A stretch of DNA of 64,000 nucleotides from Paracoccus sp. MKU1 (GCF_001447385.1 NZ_LLWQ01000221.1:62001-126000), one strand, 5' to 3'; shown: positions 35,205 to 44,357, numbered from the stretch's first letter. Notes: generated from the letters alone by a model not told the origin. Made by a program: numbers and translations.

Positions 35205-36260
35205 ATGGACGTGAGGCGGATCAATCTGGCGCTTCAGGGCGGCGGCGCGCATGGCGCCTTTGCCTGGGGCGTGCTGGACCGGCTGCTGGATGAGCCCGCG
35301 ATCGAGATCCGCGGCATCAGCGGCACCTCGGCCGGGGCGCTGAACGGCGCGGCGCTGGCCGCCGGCCTGTCCTGCGGGCCGGGTCGGCGCGGGCGCGAGG
35401 CGGCCCGGCAGAACCTGGCCCATATCTGGTCGCAGGTCGGGCAGGTCAGCGACAACAGCGTCGTGCGCTGGCTGCATTCCATGTTCCCGGTGCCGCGCGC
35501 CTGGCAGCGGCTGACCGAGCTGCTCTCGCCCGTGGCTTGGCTGGGTTCGCTGACGCGGGTGTTCAGCCCCTATGATTCGGGGCCGTTCTACACCAACCCG
35601 CTGGCCGCCATCCTGCGCGAGATGCCGCATCCCCGGCTGGGCCGCGAGGAGGGGCCGGCCTTCTTCGTCACCGCCACCAATGTGCGCACCGGGCTGGTGC
35701 GGGTCTTTGGCGGGGCCGAGGTGACGGTGGACACCATCCTGGCCTCGGCCTGCCTGCCCGAGCTGTTCCGCGCCGTCGAGATCGACGATCCCTTGACCGG
35801 TCGGCGCGAGGCCTATTGGGACGGCGGCTATTCCGGCAATCCGGCGCTGTTTCCGCTGTACCGCGGCGACCTGCCGCGCGACATCGTCATCGTCAACATC
35901 AACCCGATGCTGCGCGATGCGGTGCCGAAGACCCCGGCCGCGATCCAGGACCGGGTGAACGAGATCAGTTTCAACGCCGCACTTTTGGCCGAATTGCGGG
36001 CGATCAACTTCGTCAAGCGGCTGCATGCCGAGGACCGGCTGACCGGGCGGCCGATGAAGAACGTGCTGCTGCATGCGATCATGGACGAGGACCTGATGAA
36101 TTCGCTGAGCGCCAGCACCAAGCTGATCCCGAATCCCGGCCTGTTGCAGCGCATGCACGATGCCGGGATGCAGGCGGCGGATCGGTTCCTGGAGCGCGAT
36201 GCCGAAAAGATCGGCGAGCGTGATTCCTATGACCTGTCGCAGCTGTTCGGTCGCCGTTAG
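35205..36260 (+). CDS. Patatin-like phospholipase
   Basis: This protein of about 351 residues has the patatin core: an oxyanion loop QGGGAHG (about 10-16), the nucleophile S42 in GTSAG, and the catalytic dyad aspartate D206 in DGGYSGNP. Members hydrolyse acyl lipids. No signal peptide is present. A frame extension to 35172 adds residues lacking homology, so the later ATG is used. Its stop overlaps the convergent psuG stop by 4 bases. Confidence 0.87.
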   Translation: MDVRRINLALQGGGAHGAFAWGVLDRLLDEPAIEIRGISGTSAGALNGAALAAGLSCGPGRRGREAARQNLAHIWSQVGQVSDNSVVRWLHSMFPVPRAWQRLTELLSPVAWLGSLTRVFSPYDSGPFYTNPLAAILREMPHPRLGREEGPAFFVTATNVRTGLVRVFGGAEVTVDTILASACLPELFRAVEIDDPLTGRREAYWDGGYSGNPALFPLYRGDLPRDIVIVNINPMLRDAVPKTPAAIQDRVNEISFNAALLAELRAINFVKRLHAEDRLTGRPMKNVLLHAIMDEDLMNSLSASTKLIPNPGLLQRMHDAGMQAADRFLERDAEKIGERDSYDLSQLFGRR

Positions 36261-37171
36261 GAGGCCATGGCGGCGGCGATGCGCGCCGCCAGCCGGGCAT
36301 TGTTCAGCACCAGCGCGACATTGGCCTCGAGCGAACGGCCCTGGGTCAGCTCGAAGATGCGTTGCAGCAGGAAGGGCGTGACCGCCTTGGCCGCGATGCC
36401 CTGCGCCTCGGCCTCGGCCAGCGCCTGCTCGACCACCGGGATCATCTCGGCGCGCGGGATCTCGGCCTCCGGCGGGATCGGGTTCACCACCAGCTGGCCG
36501 CCGGCCAGGCCCAGTTCGCGCCGCCGCCGGGCGCTGGCGGCGATCTGGGCCGGGTCGTCCATGCGCAGCGGCGCCGCAAGGCCCGATTCGCGCGACCAGA
36601 AGGCCGGCAGCTGGTCCTGGCCGAAGGCAATCACCGGCACACCCAGCGTTTCCAGCACCTCCAGCGTCTTGGGCAGGTCCAGGATCGCCTTGGCCCCGGC
36701 TGCGACCACGGTGACCGGGCTTTGCGCCAGTTCCTGCAAGTCGGCAGAGATGTCGAAGCTCGTCTCGGCGCCGCGATGCACGCCGCCGATGCCGCCGGTG
36801 GCGAAGACCTCGATTCCGGCCAAGTGGGCGCAGATCATCGTCGCCGCCACCGTGGTCGCTCCGGTCCGTCCCAACGCCAGGCAGGCGGCGAGATCGGCGC
36901 GCGACAGCTTCATCACCTGCGCGGCCGGGGTCGAGGCCAGCGCCTCCAGCGCCCCGGCATCGAGGCCGACGCGGATGCGTCCGCCCATCACCGCGATGGT
37001 GGCGGGCACGGCGCCCGCCTCGCGCACCGCGGCCTCGACCTGCTGCGCCACCTCCAGGTTCTGCGGATAGGGCATGCCATGGGTGATGATGGTCGATTCC
37101 AGCGCCACCAGCGGCCGGCCCTCGGCCAGCGCCTGCGAGGTTTCGGGAGAAAGCGCGATCAGGGAATGCAT
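36257..37171 (-). CDS. psuG: Pseudouridine-5'-phosphate glycosidase
   Basis: This 304-residue enzyme cleaves pseudouridine 5'-phosphate to uracil and ribose 5-phosphate. Family motifs present are ALESTIITHGMPYP at the N-terminus, TTVAATM, FATGGIGGVHRG and NPIPPE. GGAAAGGA precedes the start. It overlaps the 3' end of psuK by 13 bases, matching the usual psuK-psuG pair. Confidence 0.94.
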   Translation of the reverse strand: MHSLIALSPETSQALAEGRPLVALESTIITHGMPYPQNLEVAQQVEAAVREAGAVPATIAVMGGRIRVGLDAGALEALASTPAAQVMKLSRADLAACLALGRTGATTVAATMICAHLAGIEVFATGGIGGVHRGAETSFDISADLQELAQSPVTVVAAGAKAILDLPKTLEVLETLGVPVIAFGQDQLPAFWSRESGLAAPLRMDDPAQIAASARRRRELGLAGGQLVVNPIPPEAEIPRAEMIPVVEQALAEAEAQGIAAKAVTPFLLQRIFELTQGRSLEANVALVLNNARLAARIAAAMAS

Positions 37172-38064
37172 GGCTGGTCCTTTCCGGAGACATGGGCGGA
37201 TGCGGCGCGGAGCGCCTGGGTCAGGGCTTCGGCGCGGCCGGCGCCGCGGCTTTCGGCGGCGAGATGCGCGGCAAGGAACGCGTCGCCCGCGCCGGTGACG
37301 CGGAGGGCGGCGACCGGGGGCGGGGTGTCGGCCAGCGTGGGTGCGCCTTGCGCCGCATCGGCGGCGGGGCGGGCGCCGTCGGTCACCAGCACCCGGCGGG
37401 CGCCGAGCGCGACGACGGCCTCGGCTGCGCGGGCGGCATCGGGCAGGCTGCGGCCGGCCAGGGCTTCGGCCTCGGCGCGGTTCAGGTGGAAGATGGCACG
37501 GGGATGGTCGATCAGCATCCGCAGCCGCGCCGCCTTGTCGGGGCTGGCAGGCACGATGCGCAGATCGGCGCCGGCAAGGCAGGGATCGCGGGTGATTTCG
37601 GCGAGGACTGGCTCGGTCAGGTTGCCGTCGAGCACCAGCGTGCCTCGCCAGGGCCGGGCGGGATCGCCCAGCCGGCCGTCGCGCAGCGGCGCGAGGATCG
37701 CGGTGCCGGCGGTTTCCAGCGCCCGGGCATCGGCGATGGCGGCGACCAGCCCGTCCGGGCTTTCGATGGCCAGATAGCTGTCGGTGGCAAGCCCGCCGTG
37801 GCGCCAGAGCCAGCGGGTCTCGACGCCGCGCCGGCCGACTTCGGCCACCAGCGCCTCGCCGGGCGCGTCCCGGCCGACGGCCGAAAGCATGGCCGGCGTA
37901 AGACCCTGCCGCGCCAGGGCCAGCGCCACGTTCAGCGCCACGCCGCCCGGCTGTCGGGTGATCCGGCCGGGCATGTCGGCACCCGGCAGGAGCGGCGCCG
38001 GGCTGCGTCCGATCAGGTCCCACAGCATCGCGCCGAGGCAGAGAATGCGGGGGCGGGTGGTCAT
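37159..38064 (-). CDS. psuK: PfkB-family kinase, probable pseudouridine kinase
   Basis: This 301-residue PfkB/ribokinase-family kinase has the N-terminal GGVALNVALALAR motif and the C-terminal catalytic GAGDAFLAAHLA. Because psuG follows directly, the likely reaction is phosphorylation of pseudouridine at the 5' position. No nucleoside transporter is adjacent. The start lies close to the SRP RNA gene, with about 60 bases between. Confidence 0.88.
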   Translation of the reverse strand: MTTRPRILCLGAMLWDLIGRSPAPLLPGADMPGRITRQPGGVALNVALALARQGLTPAMLSAVGRDAPGEALVAEVGRRGVETRWLWRHGGLATDSYLAIESPDGLVAAIADARALETAGTAILAPLRDGRLGDPARPWRGTLVLDGNLTEPVLAEITRDPCLAGADLRIVPASPDKAARLRMLIDHPRAIFHLNRAEAEALAGRSLPDAARAAEAVVALGARRVLVTDGARPAADAAQGAPTLADTPPPVAALRVTGAGDAFLAAHLAAESRGAGRAEALTQALRAASAHVSGKDQPCIP

Positions 38065-38127
38065 CGGCGGGCCTTCGGGCGGGTTGCGCCGGCGCAGGCT
38101 ATCGGTTCGTGCTGAAGGGGGAAAGAG

Positions 38128-38227
38128 GGTGAGAGGCTGGACAGCGACCCAAGCGGGACTCGTTACGGCTGCTTCCTTCCGGACCTGACCGGGTTGGCGA
38201 GGCGCCTGCCCGCGCCAACCTCTCGCC
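38128..38227 (-). ncRNA. ffs: Signal recognition particle 4.5S-type RNA
   Basis: On the minus strand the RNA contains the conserved SRP helix 8 sequence GGTCAGGTCCGGAAGGAAGC and GCAGCCGTAA around the GGAA tetraloop. Its ends pair: GGCGAGAGG (38227-38219) with CCTCTCACC (38136-38128), giving about 100 nt. It binds Ffh for co-translational targeting. The ends are estimated from the pairing. Confidence 0.93.
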
Positions 38228-38230
38228 GCC

Positions 38231-38259
38231 TAGATAGGCGCGCGCGCGGCGGGATGCAA
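38231..38259 (-). promoter_or_regulatory. Promoter of ffs
   Basis: Minus-strand TTGCAT (38259-38254) and TATCTA (38236-38231) are separated by 17 bases. This places transcription start at about 38224-38225, the predicted RNA 5' end. The spacer is an alternating GC run. Confidence 0.7.
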
Positions 38260-38271
38260 GCGGCTTGCCGG

Positions 38272-40134
38272 TCAAAGGTGCAGCCGCAGGCGCAGGAAGC
38301 CGTCCGGGCCCAGGCCCGCCGGCTCGACCCGAGCGGAAAGCCCGTCGAGATGCCGGGCGGCGGCCGGCCCGGTCTCGAACAGGACCGAGGTGCCGGGCAG
38401 GGGGCGGAAGCTCCAGCCGGTGCGAGGATCGGGGGCCAGCACCCGGCGCTGCGCCACATAGCGGCGCAGCACCTCGCGGGTGCGCGAGGTGCCGTCCAGC
38501 AGCACCGGCCGGCCCGCCGCCACCGGGGCGAACAGTCCGCAATCGGACAGCCGGTAGCTGTTGGTCGCCAGGATGAAGGGCTGGTCCGGCGCCACCGGGC
38601 GCTGGCGATGCGAAAGCGCGGCGATGCGGTGCGAATCGGCATGGGCAAGGCGGCCGTCCGGCGCGTAGCGCGGCGGGCGGCTCAGGTCGATCTGCCAGTC
38701 CAGCCCGTCGATGATGTCGAAGTTGTAGCTTGGGAATTCCGGGTCGACCAGCGGCTGGTCCGGCTTGCCCGGCTGGATATGCAGAAACAGGCTGGCCGAG
38801 CGTTCCAGCCATTCGCGCAGCTCGGCCCCGGTCAGGCGGATGGCGCAGATCCGGTTCGGAAACAGGTAGAGATCGGCGATGTTGCGCAGTGTCAGCCGCC
38901 CGGCCGGCACGTCGGTATAGTGCTGCGGCCCGCCTCGGCCACCAGCGCGAAAAGGGGCGGCGGCCGAGAGGATCGGCAGGTCCTGCCAGCGCGTGCCGCG
39001 CAACGCGTGCCGCACATGCCAGCGTTGCGCCATGGTCACCAGCCGCAGGCCGGGATCCTCGCCGATCAAGGCGAAATAGCTGCTCAGCGGGCGTTCGGTG
39101 CGGCCGATCCGGCGGCGGAAATGCCGCAGAGTCTGGCGATGTGCCACAAGCGCGGGGCCGGTGACGGCGGGATGGTCCTGCTCGGCACCAACCGGCTCGG
39201 CGCGGCAGGTGAAATCGGCGATGCGCCAGCCGCCGGCCGAAGATGGCTCCAGCCGCAGGTCGATCAGCCCCAGATGCGAGCCCCAGAAGCCCGCCATGAC
39301 CGCAGGCTTGCCGGCCAGGGTGCCGCGCCGCGCGTCGATCCCCGGCCCCTGCGGATGATCGGGCGAGGGGAACACCCGATGCGTATGGCCGGCGATCACC
39401 AAGTCGATGCCGGGCAGGGCGGCCAGCGCGGCGGCGGCGTTCTCCATCATCGGCGCCGGGGCGAGCGCACCGATGCCGCTATGCGCCAGTGCCACGATCA
39501 GGTCGGCACCCTGGCCGCGCAAGGCGGCGATGCCGGTGCGGGCGGCCAGCAGGATGTCGTCGACCACGAGCTCGGATTTCAGTCCCGGCTCCCATTCGAC
39601 GGTCTGCGGCGGCAGAAAGCCCAGCACGCCGATGCGCATCCGCCGGGGATGGCCGTGCTCGTCGTGGAATTGCCGTTCCAGCAGCAGATGGGGCTGCACC
39701 GGCAGCGGTCGGCGTGGGCGCAGGTTGCTGGCGACGAAGGGAAATTCGGCCCCTTCCAGCGTGCGGCGCAAAAACCCCAGGCCAAAGCTGAAGTCATGGT
39801 TGCCGAGGGTGGCCGCATCGTAGCGCAGCGCATTCATCGCCGCGATGGCCGGATGCGGCTGGCGCGGGCCGATGCCGTCGGCTTCCGCCAGGTAGTCGCC
39901 CATCGGGCTGCCTTGCAGCCCGTCGCCATTGTCGAACAACAGGCAGTTGCGTGCCGTCTGGCGCGCGTGCGCGATGAGCGCCGCCGCCCGCGACAGGCCG
40001 AGACGCCCCGAGGGCCGGTCCGCCAAATAGTCGTAGCCCAGCACATGCATATGCAGGTCCGTCGTCGCCATGATGCGAAGTTCCAGGGCGCCGGCGGCGG
40101 GCGGTGGATCGGTGGAGGGGCGATCGGGCATCAT
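38272..40134 (-). CDS. CpdB-like 2',3'-cyclic phosphodiesterase/3'-nucleotidase
   Basis: This 620-residue protein of the 5'-nucleotidase family has an N-terminal metallophosphatase domain with TTDLHMH (about 24-30), FDNGDGLQGSP, GNHDFSFG and AGHTHRVF, and a C-terminal nucleotide-binding domain (about 350-600, NSYRLSDCG). It is closest in layout to CpdB. Unlike E. coli CpdB, no signal peptide is visible: the first 20 residues are Pro- and charge-rich. It is therefore either cytoplasmic or exported by another means. Paired with psuGK downstream, it suggests nucleotide salvage. Confidence 0.87.
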   Translation of the reverse strand: MMPDRPSTDPPPAAGALELRIMATTDLHMHVLGYDYLADRPSGRLGLSRAAALIAHARQTARNCLLFDNGDGLQGSPMGDYLAEADGIGPRQPHPAIAAMNALRYDAATLGNHDFSFGLGFLRRTLEGAEFPFVASNLRPRRPLPVQPHLLLERQFHDEHGHPRRMRIGVLGFLPPQTVEWEPGLKSELVVDDILLAARTGIAALRGQGADLIVALAHSGIGALAPAPMMENAAAALAALPGIDLVIAGHTHRVFPSPDHPQGPGIDARRGTLAGKPAVMAGFWGSHLGLIDLRLEPSSAGGWRIADFTCRAEPVGAEQDHPAVTGPALVAHRQTLRHFRRRIGRTERPLSSYFALIGEDPGLRLVTMAQRWHVRHALRGTRWQDLPILSAAAPFRAGGRGGPQHYTDVPAGRLTLRNIADLYLFPNRICAIRLTGAELREWLERSASLFLHIQPGKPDQPLVDPEFPSYNFDIIDGLDWQIDLSRPPRYAPDGRLAHADSHRIAALSHRQRPVAPDQPFILATNSYRLSDCGLFAPVAAGRPVLLDGTSRTREVLRRYVAQRRVLAPDPRTGWSFRPLPGTSVLFETGPAAARHLDGLSARVEPAGLGPDGFLRLRLHL

Positions 40135-40150
40135 AGGGCCTGCATGCGGT

Positions 40151-40166
40151 CATTATGCACATAATG
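40151..40166. promoter_or_regulatory. Inverted repeat upstream of the cpdB-like gene
   Basis: CATTATG-CA-CATAATG has perfect 7-base arms with a 2-base spacer, located 17-32 bases upstream of the cpdB-like start. TATAGT (40175-40170, minus strand) just upstream could be the -10, so the repeat would cover the transcription start. That fits a repressor operator. The regulator is unknown and none is encoded nearby. Confidence 0.5.
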
Positions 40167-40281
40167 CAACTATAGATTGCGCCGCTGCCGTTTCCGCTGC
40201 GGCCTCTTGCCTTGCATGCCGCAACGCAACATGGGATGAACCGGCCGACACACGACATTCTTTCAACTGACCGGATCAGCG

Positions 40282-40743
40282 ATGAAGTTCTCGACCCGAC
40301 GGGATATCGACCTTGCCGCGGAAGGATTGTTCCGCACCGCCAGCAATTTCGACGCGATCGAGCGGCTGCTGGTGCGGCGCGGCGCCACGGTGCGCCGGCT
40401 GGACGATCTGGCCGCGCCGGGGGTCGGCATGCGCTGGCTGATCGGCTTCGACTGGCGCGGCCGGCACCGCGAGGTGACCGCCGAGGTCGCGCAGCTGGAT
40501 GCGCCCGAAGTGGTGGTCATCAAGGGCAGTTCCGACCAGTTCGACCTGATGATCCGCATGACGGTGGTGGCGCTGACCCGGGCGAAGTCTCGGCTGATCT
40601 TCGAGACCGAGGCGCATCCGCGCAGCATGAAGGCGCGGCTGATGTTGCAGACGGCCAAGCTGGGCAAGGCGCAGCTCGACCGCAAGTTCGCGCGGCGGGT
40701 CGGCGACTTCATCGCCCAGCTTGCCGCGGGCGAACACGCCTGA
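40282..40743 (+). CDS. SRPBCC-like small protein
   Basis: This 153-residue protein begins MKFSTRRDID and shows an alternating beta-strand/helix pattern reminiscent of the SRPBCC (START/Bet v1-like) family. It has no signal peptide or membrane segment. The C-terminal helix is rich in Lys and Arg. The family assignment is from general pattern and from memory of similar Rhodobacterales proteins. No ligand can be assigned. It converges on pheA with 26 bases between the stops. Confidence 0.7.
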   Translation: MKFSTRRDIDLAAEGLFRTASNFDAIERLLVRRGATVRRLDDLAAPGVGMRWLIGFDWRGRHREVTAEVAQLDAPEVVVIKGSSDQFDLMIRMTVVALTRAKSRLIFETEAHPRSMKARLMLQTAKLGKAQLDRKFARRVGDFIAQLAAGEHA

Positions 40744-40769
40744 CCCGGCCCTGCCGCGGTGCGGCCCGC

Positions 40770-41657
40770 CTATTCGGCGGCCGCCGCCTGCGATTGCGCG
40801 GCGCGCAGCGGATCGGCCGGATAGACGCCCAGGATGTTCAGGCTGGAGGTGAAATAGTCCAGCTCCTCCAGCGCGCGGGCGACATGCGAATCCTCGGGGT
40901 GGCCCTCGATGTCGGCGTAGAATTGCGTGGCGGTGAAGACGCCGTCCACCATGTAGCTTTCCAGCTTGGTCATGTTGACGCCGTTGGTGGCAAAGCCGCC
41001 AAGCGCCTTGTAAAGCGCGGCCGGGATGTTGCGCACCCGGAAGACGAAGCTGGTCATCATGGTCGTGCCGCCCTCGGCATTGGCGCGGCGGCTGAAATCG
41101 GGCTGGCGTGCCATGATCAGGAATCGGGTGGTGTTGTTCTGCCGGTCCTCGATTCCCGAGGCGAGTTCCTCGAGCCCGTAGATCTCGCCCGCCAGCGGCG
41201 CGGCCAGCGCGGCCAGCGACGGCTCGCCCCGCCGCGCCACCTCGAGCGCCGAGCCGGCGGTATCGGCACCGACGATGCTGCGGATGGCGTGGCGGCGCAG
41301 GAAGCCGCGGCATTGGCCCAGCAGCACCGGATGGCTCATGGCCTCGCTGATCTGCGAAAGCTTCGTGCCCGGTAGGGCCAGCAGGCTGATGCGCACCCGC
41401 ACGAAACCCTCGTCGATGATGTGCAGCCCGGTTTCGGGCAGCAGGTGATGGATGTCGGCGACCCGGCCATAGGTCGAGTTCTCGACCGGCAGCATGGCCA
41501 GCTCGGCCCGGCCGCCGCGCACCGCCTCGATGGTGTCCTCGAAGGTGCGGCAGGGCAGGGCCTCCATCTGCGGGCGATAGAAGCGGCAGGCCTGATGGCT
41601 GTAGGCGCCGGGCTCGCCCTGGAATGCGATCACGTTCTGGGTTGTGACATCGGTCAT
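40770..41657 (-). CDS. pheA: Prephenate dehydratase
   Basis: This 295-residue enzyme converts prephenate to phenylpyruvate in phenylalanine synthesis. The catalytic TTRF-type motif occurs as NTTRFLI in the middle, and ENSTYG is present earlier. A C-terminal ACT domain (about 195-285) shows the GVNMTKLESYM variant of the phenylalanine-binding ESRP region. There is no fused chorismate mutase domain. The gene is divergent from cycM. Confidence 0.93.
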   Translation of the reverse strand: MTDVTTQNVIAFQGEPGAYSHQACRFYRPQMEALPCRTFEDTIEAVRGGRAELAMLPVENSTYGRVADIHHLLPETGLHIIDEGFVRVRISLLALPGTKLSQISEAMSHPVLLGQCRGFLRRHAIRSIVGADTAGSALEVARRGEPSLAALAAPLAGEIYGLEELASGIEDRQNNTTRFLIMARQPDFSRRANAEGGTTMMTSFVFRVRNIPAALYKALGGFATNGVNMTKLESYMVDGVFTATQFYADIEGHPEDSHVARALEELDYFTSSLNILGVYPADPLRAAQSQAAAAE

Positions 41658-41706
41658 GGGTTACACCTTCCCGCCCGTTTTGTGCTTTGCGAGCGACAAC
41701 TACACC

Positions 41707-41736
41707 TTGAACCGGCGGAACAAAAGCGGGTAGATA
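41707..41736 (+). promoter_or_regulatory. Likely promoter of the cytochrome c552 gene
   Basis: TTGAAC (41707-41712) and TAGATA (41731-41736) are separated by 18 bases, in the 116-base space between pheA and cycM. No FNR-type box is seen, so constitutive or other control is likely. Confidence 0.55.
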
Positions 41737-41773
41737 CGGCCAAATCCACGGACAGCCCAGGGGATCCGCAGAC

Positions 41774-42304
41774 ATGTTCGATACCATGACCGTCACCAAG
41801 GCAGCCGGTGCGCTGATCGGCTCGCTTCTGTTCCTTCTGCTGATGAGCTGGGCGGCATCGGGTATCTTTCACGTCGGTCCCGCAGGTCATGGCGCCGAGG
41901 GCGAGGAGCATGCCCAGGCCTATACCATCCCGGTCGAGGATGCCGGCGGCGCCGAGGACGAGGCGGCCGAGGAAGGCCCCGACTTCGCCACCGTGCTGGC
42001 CTCGGCCGATGCGGCCGCCGGCGAGAAGGTGTTCGGCAAGTGCAAGGCTTGCCACAAGCTGGACGGCACCGACGGCACCGGCCCGCATCTGAACGGCGTG
42101 GTCGGCCGCGCGGTTGCCAGCGTCGGCGGCTTCAACTATTCCGAGCCGATGAAGGCGCATGGCGGCGATTGGACGCCGGAGGCGCTGCAAGAATTCCTGG
42201 CCAACCCGAAAACCGTCATCAAGGGGACCAAGATGGCCTTCGCCGGCTTGCCCAAGGTCGAGGATCGCGCCAATCTGATCGCCTATCTGCAAGGCCAGCA
42301 GTAA
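41774..42304 (+). CDS. cycM: Membrane-anchored cytochrome c552
   Basis: This 176-residue protein has an N-terminal uncleaved membrane anchor (about residues 10-33), an acidic Glu/Ala-rich linker (about 40-70) and a class I cytochrome c domain. The heme site is C90-KA-C93-H94 and the axial methionine is M154 in KMAFAG. In Paracoccus denitrificans this 176-residue protein carries electrons from the bc1 complex to the aa3 oxidase. The near match to my memory of that protein is the best genus clue in the window. Confidence 0.95.
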   Translation: MFDTMTVTKAAGALIGSLLFLLLMSWAASGIFHVGPAGHGAEGEEHAQAYTIPVEDAGGAEDEAAEEGPDFATVLASADAAAGEKVFGKCKACHKLDGTDGTGPHLNGVVGRAVASVGGFNYSEPMKAHGGDWTPEALQEFLANPKTVIKGTKMAFAGLPKVEDRANLIAYLQGQQ

Positions 42305-42328
42305 GCGGCAGCCGCGCAGCGCAAGGAT

Positions 42329-42353
42329 GGGCGTCCCTCGGGGCGCCCTTTTT
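42329..42353 (+). terminator. Intrinsic terminator of cycM
   Basis: GGGCGTCC pairs with GGGCGCCC (42329-42348) around a CTCG loop with one G-U pair, followed by five T (42349-42353). It begins 25 bases past the cycM stop. Confidence 0.85.
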
Positions 42354-42409
42354 GCTTGCCGCTTGCCTGCCGGGCCGGTCGCCGCGGCCATGGATCACGC
42401 ATTTGCATG

Positions 42410-42437
42410 TTGAACCGGGACGGAGGGCTGCTAGCTT
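42410..42437 (+). promoter_or_regulatory. Possible promoter of the yej operon
   Basis: TTGAAC (42410-42415) and TAGCTT (42432-42437) are 16 bases apart, about 60 bases before the yejA start. The -10 match is moderate. Confidence 0.35.
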
Positions 42438-42494
42438 TGGCGCCCGAGGCGCCCCGCTGCCCGAGCGATACAGAACGAGGATCGACAAGACCCG

Positions 42495-44357
42495 ATGACG
42501 ATGCGTTTCCTGCGACATGCCCCGATGGTTGCCCTTGTGGCGCTGCTGCCCGGCTGGACCCTGGCGCAGGAACAGCAAAAACCCCAGACCATCGTGTCGC
42601 ATGGCATCTCGGTCTTCGGCACGCCGGAACTGCCCGCCGATTTCAAGCATCTGCGCTATGTGAACCCGGACGCGCCCAAGGGCGGCGAGATTTCGGAATG
42701 GGCCAGCGGCGGCTTCGACAGCTACAACCCCTATACCCATCGCGGCCGCGCGGCGGCGCTGTCCAACGCCATGCTGGAGCCGCTGATGGAAACCGTCGCC
42801 GATGAGATCGGCACCGCCTATTGCCTGCTTTGCGAGACCATCGAATATCCCGAAAGCCGCGACTGGGTGATCTTCCACCTGCGGCCCGATGCGAAATTCT
42901 CGGACGGAACGCCGCTGACCGCGCATGACGTGCTGTTTTCCTTCGAGCTTTTGCGCGACAAGGGCCTGTCCTCCTATCGCACCATCATCTCGAAGATCGT
43001 CGCCAAGGCCGAGGTGATCGACGACCGCACCATCAAGTTCATCTTCCGGCCGGATTATCCGCGCCGCGACGTGATCCAGTCGGTGGGCGGCCAGATCGTC
43101 TTCTCGCGCGAGGATTTCCGCAAGAACAAGCGCGACATCGAGCAGTCGAGCACCATCCCCTTCATCGGCTCGGGGCCCTATATGTTCGACCGGGCCGACA
43201 TGGGCCGCTCGATCACCCTGCGCCGCAACCCGGATTATTGGGGCAAGGATCTGCCGATCAACATCGGCCGGCACAATTTCGACCGCCTCCGCATCGAGTA
43301 TTTCGGCGATTACGACAGCGCCTTCGAGGCGTTCAAGGCCGGGGTCTATACCTTCCGCAACGAGGCAAGCTCGATCCATTGGGCGACGCGCTACGATTTT
43401 CCTGCCGTGCAGTCCGGCGTGGTCAAAAAGGAGGCGCTGCCGGACGGCACCATCGCCAATGGTCAAGGATGGGTTTTCAACCTGCGCCGGGCCAAGTTCC
43501 AGGACATCCGCGTGCGCGAGGCCATCGGGTTGATGTTCAACTTCGAATGGTCGAACGAGACGCTGTTCTATGGGCTCTACGAGCGGGTGAACTCGCCCTG
43601 GGAAAACAGCCCGCTCATGGCCGAGGGCAAGCCCAGCGAGGCCGAGCTGGCGCTGCTGGAGCCGCTGGCCAAGGACCTGCCGCCGGGGGTGCTGACCGAC
43701 GATGCCGTGCTCCAGCCGGTCTCGGGCAAGACCCAGCTCGACCGCAGGAACATGCGCCAGGCCGCGAGGCTTCTGGACGAGGCGGGCTGGAAGGTCGGCG
43801 GGGACGGGCTGCGCCGCAACGCCAAGGGCGAGGTGCTGCGGGTCGAGTTCCTGAACGACAGCGCCACCTTCGACCGCGTCATCAACCCCTTCGTGCAAAA
43901 CCTGCGCGCCGTGGGCATCGATGCGGTGAACCTGCGGGTGGACGATGCCCAGCTGACGGCACGCACCCGCAGCCATGATTTCGACCTGGTGACGGATCAT
44001 GTGTCCCAGGGCTATTTCCTGACCGGTGATACCGAGCAGACCTTCGGCTCGGAAAATGTCGGCGACGTGTTCAACCCGATGGGCCTGGCCAATCCGGCCA
44101 TCGACCGGCTGATCCAGCTGGGTATCGAGGCGACGACGCAGGAAGCCATGACCACCGTGGCCCATGCGCTGGACCGCAGCCTGCGGGCGCTGCGCTTCTG
44201 GGTGCCGCAATGGTACAAGGCCGAGCATACCGTCGCCTATTACGACATCTTTGCCCATCCCGAGACCTTGCCGCCCTATGCGCTGGGTGAGCTTGATTTC
44301 TGGTGGTATGACGCGGATAAGGCGGCAAAGCTGAAACAATCCGGCGCGCTGCGCTAG
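42495..44357 (+). CDS. yejA: Peptide ABC transporter substrate-binding protein (YejA type)
   Basis: This 620-residue family 5 extracellular solute-binding protein has a signal peptide (residues 1-24, ending TLAQ). The YejA-type sequence includes NPDAPKGG, SFDSYNPY-like GGFDSYNPY, the FSFELLRDKG region and a C-terminal WYKAEHTVAYYD. YejABEF systems import oligopeptides, including microcin C in E. coli. ATG at 42501 is an alternative start. Confidence 0.92.
   Translation: MTMRFLRHAPMVALVALLPGWTLAQEQQKPQTIVSHGISVFGTPELPADFKHLRYVNPDAPKGGEISEWASGGFDSYNPYTHRGRAAALSNAMLEPLMETVADEIGTAYCLLCETIEYPESRDWVIFHLRPDAKFSDGTPLTAHDVLFSFELLRDKGLSSYRTIISKIVAKAEVIDDRTIKFIFRPDYPRRDVIQSVGGQIVFSREDFRKNKRDIEQSSTIPFIGSGPYMFDRADMGRSITLRRNPDYWGKDLPINIGRHNFDRLRIEYFGDYDSAFEAFKAGVYTFRNEASSIHWATRYDFPAVQSGVVKKEALPDGTIANGQGWVFNLRRAKFQDIRVREAIGLMFNFEWSNETLFYGLYERVNSPWENSPLMAEGKPSEAELALLEPLAKDLPPGVLTDDAVLQPVSGKTQLDRRNMRQAARLLDEAGWKVGGDGLRRNAKGEVLRVEFLNDSATFDRVINPFVQNLRAVGIDAVNLRVDDAQLTARTRSHDFDLVTDHVSQGYFLTGDTEQTFGSENVGDVFNPMGLANPAIDRLIQLGIEATTQEAMTTVAHALDRSLRALRFWVPQWYKAEHTVAYYDIFAHPETLPPYALGELDFWWYDADKAAKLKQSGALR

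Noticed and set aside
37159..38023. Fusion of psuG with an upstream 280-residue extension in the same frame
   Set aside because: The extension is antisense/out-of-frame reading of psuK; psuG has its own start with GGAAAGGA at 37171.
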